Of a stretch of DNA of 5,953 nucleotides, positions 1 to 5,953 are shown piece by piece (position 1 is the stretch's first letter; the number at the start of each line of letters is the position of its first letter). Under the pieces are notes generated by a model. The model had not been told where the DNA came from. It searched no databases and worked only from the letters and a program-made list of their open reading frames with translations. Origin of the DNA: an uncultured Planctomycetaceae bacterium (lineage in GTDB: Bacteria; Planctomycetota; Planctomycetia; Planctomycetales; Planctomycetaceae); assembly GCA_903823545.1 (NCBI GenBank), contig CAIJTL010000204.1, positions 1 through 5,953 of the forward strand, given 5' to 3'. The position numbers and the translations under genes were made by a program.

Positions 1-720
1 CGCTTTGCCAACCAAGAGCATCGTGGCCATCGCGCCTCCCAGAACGAGCGTGTAAAACAAACCAGGGATGATGAAGAACCACAAGCGGGCGCCCCAGCGG
101 GGAGCATCCATCACGGTGCGAACTCCGCGATAACTGACATAGGTCGCGTAAAACGTCGCTAGCACCAACGTGCCGAAGACCAAGATTTGACCGACCCCTT
201 CCAGCTCATGCGGAAACGGTCGCTTGTCTTCGAGCGTATTTCCGAGCATGGCCATCACCTGCAACACACCGGGGATGAAGGACGCGTAGAGATACAAGAA
301 CCGAGACGATTCGCGATCGCGAATGCCACCAGCCCAACCGACTCGCACGTCGTACCACCAACCACCGAGGCAATACGACACCGCGCCGTAAACGATTCCC
401 CACATCACGGCGCTGACCCAATATGCGATCCAACTATTCGCTTGCGGCAACAACGCCAATCCCGCTGGCCCCATACCGAACTTCACAAACTCCGTTTCCA
501 TCTTGTCGATTGCTCGTGCGACACCGACGACGAACACCACAAGAAACAGATAGGGCGACTGACGCTTCTGAAAATGGTGCTCAAAGAATTCCTTCGGGCG
601 CAGTACCAGCATGTTCCAGAAGCAGAGAAACGACAACTTGCGCGGATCGCCACTGTCATCGACAACTTCTAACTCCGACGGTTCGTCGTCGCTCACCACT
701 TCGAGTTCGTCATACCGCAT
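1..720 (-). CDS. Yip1-like multi-pass membrane protein, 3' end cut by window edge
   Basis: Reading the minus strand from the ATG at 720-718 gives 240 uninterrupted codons to base 1, with no stop, so the C-terminus is missing. The product begins with an acidic hydrophilic tail (residues 1-25, with ELEVV present twice at 6-10 and 17-21 allowing for the exact frame). A Yip1-like entry follows (LRPKEFFEHHF, about 40-50), then five hydrophobic segments at roughly 55-71, 97-119, 141-159, 177-197 and 213-237. A hydrophobic core preceded by a 'P..FF' motif and about five helices fits the Yip1/YIP1 family (PF04893-like), whose bacterial members have no established biochemical role. Start choice: the ATG is 7 bases after the TAG of the propeller gene, with GGAG 10 bases upstream, so translational coupling is likely. 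The membrane nature is clear; the Yip1 assignment is from pattern memory only and could be another DUF of similar topology. Confidence 0.8.
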   Translation of the reverse strand, partial: MRYDELEVVSDDEPSELEVVDDSGDPRKLSFLCFWNMLVLRPKEFFEHHFQKRQSPYLFLVVFVVGVARAIDKMETEFVKFGMGPAGLALLPQANSWIAYWVSAVMWGIVYGAVSYCLGGWWYDVRVGWAGGIRDRESSRFLYLYASFIPGVLQVMAMLGNTLEDKRPFPHELEGVGQILVFGTLVLATFYATYVSYRGVRTVMDAPRWGARLWFFIIPGLFYTLVLGGAMATMLLVGKA

Positions 721-727
721 GAGCGAT

Positions 728-2215
728 CTACTCCGCCAAATAGTTCAACGTGTAGTACGCCTGCTTGTGGAGCAGCGGTGTTCCATCTGCTGACTTCACG
801 CCTTCCATGTGCAATTCATGCACGTGCCCTTCTTGCAGTCCGTTGATCTTCAACCGCACGCTCTTGCCATCGGCGGCGACGACGGCCGATTCGATCGTCG
901 GAGTCGTCGCATCGACTTCGGGGCTGCCGTAGCTGGCCTGATAGATGTAGGTGTAGGTCAGCATTTTGTAGGACTTCAATTCGCCGACGGCAGCACGATC
1001 AACAGGTTGAGTGAATGTCAGCTCAAAGCCATCCGGCTTCGCGTGCATTTCGTGGACTTCAAACGGAACCTTACCGGTCCAGTCAATGCGATCCAGCGAA
1101 TGCGGCTTCGGGCCGCGTGAACCCCAACCACGGTTTGTGCCGCCGACGAACATTGAGCCGTTCGGAGCCATCATCATGCCGAGACTTCCAGAACCGATAC
1201 CGCTGCGAAACGGAAAGCAGGCCCCTTGATAATGGCCTTTGACTTTCTCCAAATAAACTCGCATCACCGTGCTGTCGGATTGATCGCCAACAAATAACTG
1301 ATTGACGAACGGCCCGAACTTGCCAGTTGTGTCGCACACAATGCCGCTCGCCGACTTCCCCATCTTCGGGTAGGGAAAGTAACAAGCAGGTGGCTCAAGT
1401 TCCGGAATCTTCTTCGCTTCGACCATCATGCGACTGCCGCTGTCAGGCTCTTTTGGTCGTGTGCCAAGTGCCGCTTTGACTTCTGGTTGATCGAACCATT
1501 TGAAGCCACCGGGATGTCCGACGAACTTGCCGGGACGCAAATGCTTCAACGCGCAGGCTCCGTTCCACGGACCTTGATTGTCGGTGTAGAAGGTCTCCCC
1601 TTCGTGATTGAATCCGATACCACCGGGGGACCGAATGCCGCTCGTGGTCGGAATCATCTGCCCGTCGGGAGTGATCCGCAGGCACCAACCGCGATACTTG
1701 CTGTCGCTCCCGAACGAGCCGGTCAAGCAGAGCACTACCCAGATATTACCCTCTTTGTCGAACTTCGATCCGAATGCGTACTCGTGGTAATCACCGTTGA
1801 TTCCCCACGCATCGCTAACGGCCTCGATGACATCCGCTCGACCATCTCCGTCAACGTCTTTTAGTCGAGATACTTCAGGACGATGCGTCGCGTAAATCCA
1901 ACCGTCTCGATACGCGATACCGAGCACTTCATGCAGCCCACTCGCAAACTGTGTGAACTTCACATCCTTGCCCGTCTTTGAGAACGGCTTATCGAGCAAA
2001 TAGATGTCACCACGTCGCGTTGAGATCGCGAGCTTTCCATCGGGAAGTAGTTCAACGCCTCCCGCTTCGAGCACGATCCCTTCAGGAATCGCAAACGGCG
2101 TGATCGGATAGTAGTCCTCTTCCGTCGGCAATTTGTCCGCCGCCCTGAGCGGCGAGGCATTCGCTAACAACAGACAGCAAAGGCAACCAAACACAAATCG
2201 TTGAACGACATTCAT
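728..2215 (-). CDS. Exported six-bladed-propeller (PVC-type / sorbosone-dehydrogenase-like) protein
   Basis: A 495-residue protein. The N-terminus is a typical signal peptide: MNVVQR, a hydrophobic core [14 protein letters not shown], and a likely signal peptidase I site near LRA-ADK (about residues 24-28). It should therefore act outside the cytoplasm. Residues about 40-380 show repeated propeller-blade motifs: [20 protein letters not shown] (54-73), [13 protein letters not shown] (99-111), an acidic DVDGDGRAD loop (120-128) of the calcium-binding kind, [17 protein letters not shown] (199-215), [16 protein letters not shown] (305-320) and [14 protein letters not shown] (346-359). These fit the PVC-type/glucose-sorbosone-dehydrogenase-like propellers abundant in planctomycetes. 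Residues about 383-495 look like an Ig/Fn3-like sandwich. No CXXCH haem motif occurs, so this is not one of the cytochrome c fusions, and the substrate is unknown. Start: ATG at 2215-2213 with GGGA 9 bases upstream; an in-frame TTG at 2230 would add only five residues before the signal peptide. Confidence 0.85.
   Translation of the reverse strand: MNVVQRFVFGCLCCLLLANASPLRAADKLPTEEDYYPITPFAIPEGIVLEAGGVELLPDGKLAISTRRGDIYLLDKPFSKTGKDVKFTQFASGLHEVLGIAYRDGWIYATHRPEVSRLKDVDGDGRADVIEAVSDAWGINGDYHEYAFGSKFDKEGNIWVVLCLTGSFGSDSKYRGWCLRITPDGQMIPTTSGIRSPGGIGFNHEGETFYTDNQGPWNGACALKHLRPGKFVGHPGGFKWFDQPEVKAALGTRPKEPDSGSRMMVEAKKIPELEPPACYFPYPKMGKSASGIVCDTTGKFGPFVNQLFVGDQSDSTVMRVYLEKVKGHYQGACFPFRSGIGSGSLGMMMAPNGSMFVGGTNRGWGSRGPKPHSLDRIDWTGKVPFEVHEMHAKPDGFELTFTQPVDRAAVGELKSYKMLTYTYIYQASYGSPEVDATTPTIESAVVAADGKSVRLKINGLQEGHVHELHMEGVKSADGTPLLHKQAYYTLNYLAE
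731..734 (-). promoter_or_regulatory. Shine-Dalgarno of the Yip1-like gene, inside the upstream gene
   Basis: On the minus strand the sequence GGCGGAG (737-731) ends 10 bases before the ATG at 720-718. Its GGAG core overlaps the last two sense codons of the propeller gene, and that gene's TAG (730-728) lies inside the spacer. This arrangement supports the chosen start and suggests that ribosomes finishing the propeller gene help start the next one. Confidence 0.5.
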
Positions 2216-2224
2216 ACGTAGTTT

Positions 2225-2228
2225 TCCC
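2225..2228 (-). promoter_or_regulatory. Shine-Dalgarno deciding the propeller gene start
   Basis: The minus strand reads TTGGGAAAACTACGTATG. GGGA (2228-2225) lies 9 bases before the ATG at 2215-2213, a usable though not strong ribosome binding site. It overlaps the alternative in-frame TTG codon (2230-2228), which argues that the ATG, not the TTG, is the real start. Confidence 0.45.
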
Positions 2229-2265
2229 AAGACTGATTGTTACTCACACTGACGAGTATTTGATT

Positions 2266-2352
2266 TTGCCCACGGAACACACAGAAAGACACCGAAGTGG
2301 GAACCATAATGCTTTCTGAAGTCCCGTGTCTTTCCGTGTGTTCCGTGGGCAA
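2266..2352. repeat. 87-bp intergenic inverted repeat / long hairpin
   Basis: Arms at 2266-2292 and 2326-2352 (27 bases each) are reverse complements with a single mismatch, A2283 against C2335; the loop is 33 bases (2293-2325). In RNA from the minus strand, the sense of all three genes, that mismatch becomes a U-G wobble, so the 27-bp stem is unbroken; in plus-strand RNA it is an A-C mismatch. The inner GGGA (2299-2302) and TCCC (2322-2325) can add four more pairs after a small bulge. The arms are built of a CACGGAA-like unit repeated every 9-10 bases. The hairpin starts 19 bases after the kinase stop and ends 50 bases before the propeller ATG. No U run follows it on either strand, so it may be a mobile-type palindromic intergenic repeat, a 3'-end-protecting structure or an attenuator rather than an ordinary terminator. 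Confidence 0.85.
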
Positions 2353-2371
2353 TTCGCTTCGCTTGATCCCA

Positions 2372-5300
2372 TTAGAAATCGAGCTTCTGAGTTTTCTTCG
2401 GCATCGGTGTTTCTACCTTTTTCACGGGTGCCTTATTCGGATCAGGTTTTGTTTCGAGTTTCGTCGTGTTTCCAGAACTCGAATCACCGCGATTGATTGT
2501 CGACGTGAGATTACTCGGTTTGCGATCAAAGTCTGCTCCGAGCCCTGTTAATCCTGTTCCCCAGGTTGCTGAAGCACTATCGCGTGCGAGTTGAAAATCG
2601 CGAGCCCCCAATTTGGAACGATGTGGCAATTTCGCCGCCAGGCGTACGCCGCCGCTCGTGGTTAATGGCCGAACAACACGTTCTGGCCCCCAAAGATTTT
2701 TCCACTCAACATCAAACGTCTGTGTCCCTTTCGCAGGTGCATCGGCAGTTCGAACAATTTGCGACCACGGCATCTGGTATCCATTGCCGTAGTCCCACCA
2801 CGAAAGCTGCTGATTCGCCAAGACATAGTCTCGAACGGAGAGCAACACCGGCGAGGCAGTTGCTCCGGAAAGATCGGTCAAATTCAGAAACGCGCAGTTT
2901 TCCAAGAACGCATGGAACGGCTGAGTCGCACGTTCTGAGTCTTTCGTCCCACGCACTTGAAACAGGTATTTACCTCCGGCCCCGAAGGTACACCAGCGTG
3001 CGTCGAGCGTCGCCCCGATTTGTTTCTCGAAGCCTTGCACGTTTAAGTCAAACATGTCGCCGATCGACGCGAACACGCTATTGCGGAGTAGCAGCGTTCG
3101 GTTACGCATGTCGGCTTCGAGCAATCGTCCGGTCGTTATCAAAGCACTGTCGACAATCAATCCGGAGTTACGCTCTGATGGCAACGCGAGGTTTCTCGAT
3201 TCCGCTTCAATTCGCTTCCAACGAATCAGGCCGATAAATTTGCTCGTCCCATCCAACGTTTGACCAATCACTGTGCAGCCACGCAACGAAAAATCGCCGT
3301 CATGCACACTGAGGAAAAACTGAGGTAACGGTTGAGTTGAGGAATTCGGAAACCGGAAGTGGCCGTCGACCAATTCGAGCGAGCCACCTTCAACCACGAA
3401 CATCGCCTCGTCATCTTTCATCTTTGCCAACTTTCGAGGGCTGAAAACGAGCGGCGCTTCGCCAGTGTTTTTGAATTCGATTCGCAGCGACTTCCCTTTC
3501 ACTTCGACTGGCGACATTTCCACATTGCCGGTGCCGCTAACCACGACCGACGTTCCCGTCGGCCAAGATTCCGCGTTGAGAACCTGTCCGACATCCTGCA
3601 TGTTTGCGTCTATTTGAATCGTCTTGTTGACAGTGAGTGACTCCCATCCTCGTACCGGATGTCGCATGCGATCCGCGAGCGCCTCACTTCGAGCCAACGT
3701 TATCGGCATCGGTTCATTGAAATCGTTCGCGGGCCATCCCAGCGGCTGTCCGTCCGTCGATTTCACTCCTGCATCGATAGGTACGACGAAATCACTTCCC
3801 TTCGCCGATACCAAATCAACGATCGGAGTCTTCGGCCATGCGCTGGCTTGAAACTGCGACTCATCGAGCATCGGCTGATTGCGCCAATCACGTTTCCAAT
3901 CGCCGCCGGTGCGTAGGACCGAGGTTGATCCAGGTTCTTCCAAGATCAACTTTTGCCAACCGCAAATCAGCGATGACTCGAACGTCCAACGCAAGTTGTC
4001 GTATAAGTTTTGATCCGGCTTCGGTAAAGGATTTTGCGGCCAACTAGGCAGAGCCAACAGCACTGGATTGCTTTGCGGCCCGGTGTTCCCAGCAATCACG
4101 CTGTTGACGATTGTGACTTCCGTCAGCGGCGGCTTTGGGTCAGAACCCGGAGTTAATTCAAACGCGGTCGCGTTCGCCAGAATCGAGCAAGACAAAAACT
4201 TCAGACTTCGCGGAACTGTGGATGCACCTTTTGATGCCGAACCAACTGACGGCTTCAACGGTCCCTTAGAGCCGGGCGATTTATTCGTGCTACTGTTCGC
4301 TGGCGTTGTCTTCGATGCGGCCGATTCAATGTCATCGAGAGGTTGATGATTTGTCAGACTCAAGACCGGCCCCGAACCCGTCGCGAAGAGGCAATTGCTG
4401 GCGACCAAGTCGGTCATCGCTTGGTCAAGTTGAAACGCACCGAGCGCCGCGCCGCGAATCACACAGTCGCGAGTCAGCAACCGACAGTGCGGCGATGCCT
4501 TTGAATCTGACCGAACGATTTTTCCTTCGGCACCAAACACAAATGTCTTTCCGGCGCGAATCCCTTTGAGACTGAATGAGCAATTCACGGCCGCAAGATC
4601 GCCACTACGAACCGAGATTAAAGTCAGTGGATCACTCGTCGCGAACTGCCTCGCATAAACCAAGACTTGCAGACCTTCGAGTGTGAGAGCGCCGTTCGTA
4701 ACTTTCAACAAAGTGTCATACGGTTGATCCGGATCTGCCACCAACACCACCAAAGGTCGCACGGCACTTGTCGCTCGAATCACAATCGTGGCTTTGTTGA
4801 GCAGCTCGGTCGGGCTCAAGAAATAAGGACCTTCCGCAGCCAACTCGACGACACCGCCAGTGTCGGGCAACTGACGCAACGCTTCGTCCAAGGTCGCGAC
4901 ATTTTTTAAACCGCTCGTACCACCACCAACAAAGATCGTCTTCAAATCATTTGAAACCGGTGTTCCTGATGCGGCGATCCAGTCAGACACGTATCGGACT
5001 TCACCATCACGACCGAGCGGCGAAATCGGAGGCAAGTACAACGAACCAGTAGTCGGCGCAACAGGCTTGTCCGGAGCTTTGGTCGAAGCAGTGCTTGCTC
5101 CCGATCCTTGTGGCGTGAGTGACTTCGGACCTTTCTTTTCGGGCTTCGTGTCGTCCGATTTCTTAGTCCCACTGGCTGCATCATTCTCAATCAACTTCGG
5201 GCCGTCGTTCGATGCGACATCGCGATCAAACGGATTCTGTCCTGGCCTCACCGCGGTCGATTCACCAAACCCCGCGACCAAATACCAGAGTCCGCCGATG

Positions 5301-5953
5301 ACCGTCGCAATTCCCAGGACAATACCAAGCGTTTTCAGTGATCGAGTGTCTGCCCCAGCCGTCGCTTTCGCTTCACTGGAGGACGTCGGCATCACCGGGA
5401 TTTCCATCGTCGGTGCCATCAATTGCTTGGCTTCTTGCGCTCCCGGCTTCTTGTAAGAAGCTTTCGGAGCATGCCGATCTTCTTCTTCGCCCTCGTCTTC
5501 TTCAGCCAACCCTGCAAGGTCTTTGAGCGTCATTGGCCCGCGAGTCAGATGGTCGTTCCCGAGATCGTCCAACAATTCTTGCGGAGTCTGATAACGGTCT
5601 TCCGGCTTTACGGCCATCATCCGCTTGATCATGACCGAGATGTTTTCCGGTACCGCGTCGTTCAAGTCACGAATGTCCGGGCGAGCTTTCACGCTATGCG
5701 CGGTCAGTTTGTTTAACATGCTGCCATCCGGGAACGGCGGATGACCGGCAAGCAGGTGATACCACGTCGCACCGAGCGAATATAAATCGCTGCGAATGTC
5801 CGCCGCTTTGCTGTTGCGAGCCTGCTCCGGTGACATGTAATCGACCGTGCCGACGGTTGTTCCTGCCCGAGTGATATTTGTTTCTAACGACTCGTCGATC
5901 GACCGAGCCAACCCCATGTCGGCCCACTTCGTCAGGCCATCTTTGCGGATCAA
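2372..5953 (-). CDS. Membrane Ser/Thr protein kinase (Hanks type) with duplicated beta-helix-like ectodomain, 5' end cut
   Basis: The 1193 visible codons end at TAA (2374-2372); the N-terminus lies beyond the right edge. The leading TTG falls within a conserved kinase strand and is not a start. Visible kinase parts (residue numbers from the window edge): Mg-binding DMG in place of DFG (12-14), activation loop with candidate phospho-threonines, GTVDYMSPE (35-43; SPE for APE), DIRSDLYSLG (52-61), and PEDRY (117-121) with the conserved C-lobe Arg. The glycine loop, Lys and HRD are outside the window. Next come an acidic linker (150-160), one transmembrane helix (about 208-228) and a low-complexity spacer (235-303). 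Then follow two related beta-helix-like modules (about 338-735 and 774-1145), interrupted by a Ser/Thr/Lys-rich insert (544-582), and a Pro/Lys-rich tail. Topology implies a cytoplasmic kinase with an extracytoplasmic sensor or binding region. It phosphorylates Ser/Thr by family; the ligand and targets are unknown. Confidence 0.92.
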   Translation of the reverse strand: MIRKDGLTKWADMGLARSIDESLETNITRAGTTVGTVDYMSPEQARNSKAADIRSDLYSLGATWYHLLAGHPPFPDGSMLNKLTAHSVKARPDIRDLNDAVPENISVMIKRMMAVKPEDRYQTPQELLDDLGNDHLTRGPMTLKDLAGLAEEDEGEEEDRHAPKASYKKPGAQEAKQLMAPTMEIPVMPTSSSEAKATAGADTRSLKTLGIVLGIATVIGGLWYLVAGFGESTAVRPGQNPFDRDVASNDGPKLIENDAASGTKKSDDTKPEKKGPKSLTPQGSGASTASTKAPDKPVAPTTGSLYLPPISPLGRDGEVRYVSDWIAASGTPVSNDLKTIFVGGGTSGLKNVATLDEALRQLPDTGGVVELAAEGPYFLSPTELLNKATIVIRATSAVRPLVVLVADPDQPYDTLLKVTNGALTLEGLQVLVYARQFATSDPLTLISVRSGDLAAVNCSFSLKGIRAGKTFVFGAEGKIVRSDSKASPHCRLLTRDCVIRGAALGAFQLDQAMTDLVASNCLFATGSGPVLSLTNHQPLDDIESAASKTTPANSSTNKSPGSKGPLKPSVGSASKGASTVPRSLKFLSCSILANATAFELTPGSDPKPPLTEVTIVNSVIAGNTGPQSNPVLLALPSWPQNPLPKPDQNLYDNLRWTFESSLICGWQKLILEEPGSTSVLRTGGDWKRDWRNQPMLDESQFQASAWPKTPIVDLVSAKGSDFVVPIDAGVKSTDGQPLGWPANDFNEPMPITLARSEALADRMRHPVRGWESLTVNKTIQIDANMQDVGQVLNAESWPTGTSVVVSGTGNVEMSPVEVKGKSLRIEFKNTGEAPLVFSPRKLAKMKDDEAMFVVEGGSLELVDGHFRFPNSSTQPLPQFFLSVHDGDFSLRGCTVIGQTLDGTSKFIGLIRWKRIEAESRNLALPSERNSGLIVDSALITTGRLLEADMRNRTLLLRNSVFASIGDMFDLNVQGFEKQIGATLDARWCTFGAGGKYLFQVRGTKDSERATQPFHAFLENCAFLNLTDLSGATASPVLLSVRDYVLANQQLSWWDYGNGYQMPWSQIVRTADAPAKGTQTFDVEWKNLWGPERVVRPLTTSGGVRLAAKLPHRSKLGARDFQLARDSASATWGTGLTGLGADFDRKPSNLTSTINRGDSSSGNTTKLETKPDPNKAPVKKVETPMPKKTQKLDF
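2519..3634 (-). repeat. Ectodomain module B (beta-helix-like), second copy
   Basis: Codons about 774-1145 of the kinase gene, following module A in the same order of sub-motifs. GSLELVDGHF...LSVHDGDFSLRGCTV (857-895) matches GALTLEGLQV...ISVRSGDLAAVNCSF (421-460), and RTLLLRNSVFASIGDMF (952-968) matches TDLVASNCLFATGSGPV (514-530). The offset is about 436 residues. DNA identity between copies is not obvious by eye, so the duplication is old. Confidence 0.55.
3749..4942 (-). repeat. Ectodomain module A (beta-helix-like), first copy
   Basis: Codons about 338-735 of the kinase gene. It opens with a pectate-lyase-like entry (VATLDEALRQLPDTGGVVEL, 352-371), followed by short strand-turn repeats such as GALTLEGLQV, SGDLAAVNCSFSL, LVASNCLFATG, LKFLSCSILANA and VTIVNSVIAGN. 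This is the rhythm of right-handed parallel beta-helices. A low-complexity insert (544-582) splits the coils. Module B downstream is a diverged copy. No catalytic residues of pectate lyases could be identified, so a binding or sensing role is more likely than catalysis. Confidence 0.6.
5270..5332 (-). other. Single transmembrane segment of the kinase
   Basis: Codons about 208-228 encode an uncharged stretch (LGIVLGIATVIGGLWYLVAG within it), preceded by basic residues (RSLK) on the kinase side and followed by a polar spacer. By the positive-inside rule the kinase is cytoplasmic and the long C-terminal part is outside. Confidence 0.85.
5558..5953 (-). other. Protein kinase domain, C-terminal part
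   Basis: Codons 1-132 of the kinase gene cover subdomains VII to XI: DMG metal-binding motif, the GTxxYMSPE activation segment, the DxxSDLYSLG helix F motif and the PEDRYQTPQELLDDL end of the lobe. All expected C-lobe landmarks are present and in order, so nothing in the visible half suggests a pseudokinase. Confidence 0.9.

Noticed and set aside
187..672. 161-codon open frame on the plus strand
   Set aside because: Antisense to the Yip1-like membrane protein; composition is His/Arg-rich and without domain features, while the minus strand encodes clean hydrophobic helices.
605..793. Small plus-strand open frame 611-793 spanning the junction of the propeller and Yip1-like genes
   Set aside because: Low-complexity Ser/Thr run derived from the antisense of the acidic tail codons; no ribosome site or homologous features visible.
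2216..2230. TTG at 2230-2228 as the start of the propeller gene
   Set aside because: It overlaps the likely Shine-Dalgarno GGGA of the ATG at 2215 and would add only MGKLR before a complete signal peptide.
2236..2242. Minus-strand TAACAAT as a -10 box for the propeller gene
   Set aside because: No acceptable -35 hexamer at 16-18 bases upstream (AATCAA there); a single weak hexamer is not enough to call a promoter.
2266..2352. Rho-independent terminator for the kinase gene
   Set aside because: The stem is much longer than usual, the loop is 33 bases, and the minus-strand RNA continues with AAAATCAAATACTC, not a U run. On the plus strand no T run follows either.
2266..2352. Miniature transposable element with terminal inverted repeats
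   Set aside because: Bases flanking the two arms show no convincing target-site duplication, so insertion cannot be shown from this copy alone.
2566..3237. 223-codon open frame on the plus strand, the longest on that strand
   Set aside because: It lies wholly antisense to the kinase ectodomain. It lacks recognisable motifs, has an Arg/Ser-rich composition typical of shadow frames, and the minus-strand protein has clear repeated domain structure.
5951..5953. TTG at the right edge as the start of the kinase gene
   Set aside because: The codon falls just before the DMG motif inside a kinase domain, where Leu is expected (LIRKDGLTKWADMG). The gene is simply cut by the window.

Overview
The window carries three protein genes, all on the minus strand and read from right to left, plus one striking intergenic hairpin. 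Two of the three genes are cut by the window edges. The gene style points to a planctomycete or close PVC relative: a Hanks-type Ser/Thr kinase fused through one membrane segment to a very long beta-helix-like ectodomain, and a secreted six-bladed-propeller protein of the type planctomycetes carry in many copies. Base composition is moderate, slightly GC-rich by eye. Species cannot be decided from the sequence.

Layout from right to left: (1) 5953-2372, the C-terminal 1193 codons of a membrane Ser/Thr kinase. The window opens inside the kinase domain, just before the DFG-equivalent motif (here DMG). Then come the activation loop and C-lobe, an acidic linker, one transmembrane helix, a Pro/Lys/Ser/Thr-rich spacer, and about 850 residues that look like two tandem, diverged copies of one beta-helix-like module. 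(2) 2371-2216, a 156-bp spacer dominated by an 87-bp inverted repeat with 27-bp arms; it is perfectly paired in the gene-sense RNA if one G-U wobble is allowed. (3) 2215-728, a 495-residue exported propeller protein with a signal peptide and no haem-binding CXXCH motif. (4) 720-1, the first 240 codons of a Yip1-like multi-pass membrane protein that runs off the left edge. It starts 7 bases after the preceding stop, with its likely Shine-Dalgarno inside the last codons of the propeller gene.

The propeller and Yip1-like genes are almost certainly co-transcribed. Whether the kinase belongs to the same transcript depends on what the hairpin does: it has no U tract, so it does not look like a classical intrinsic terminator. 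A functional link (kinase sensing outside the cytoplasm, exported propeller, membrane protein with an acidic cytoplasmic tail) is only an inference from gene order. No RNA gene, CRISPR array, transposase or phage gene was seen. The most notable points are the duplicated ectodomain of the kinase and the long hairpin.
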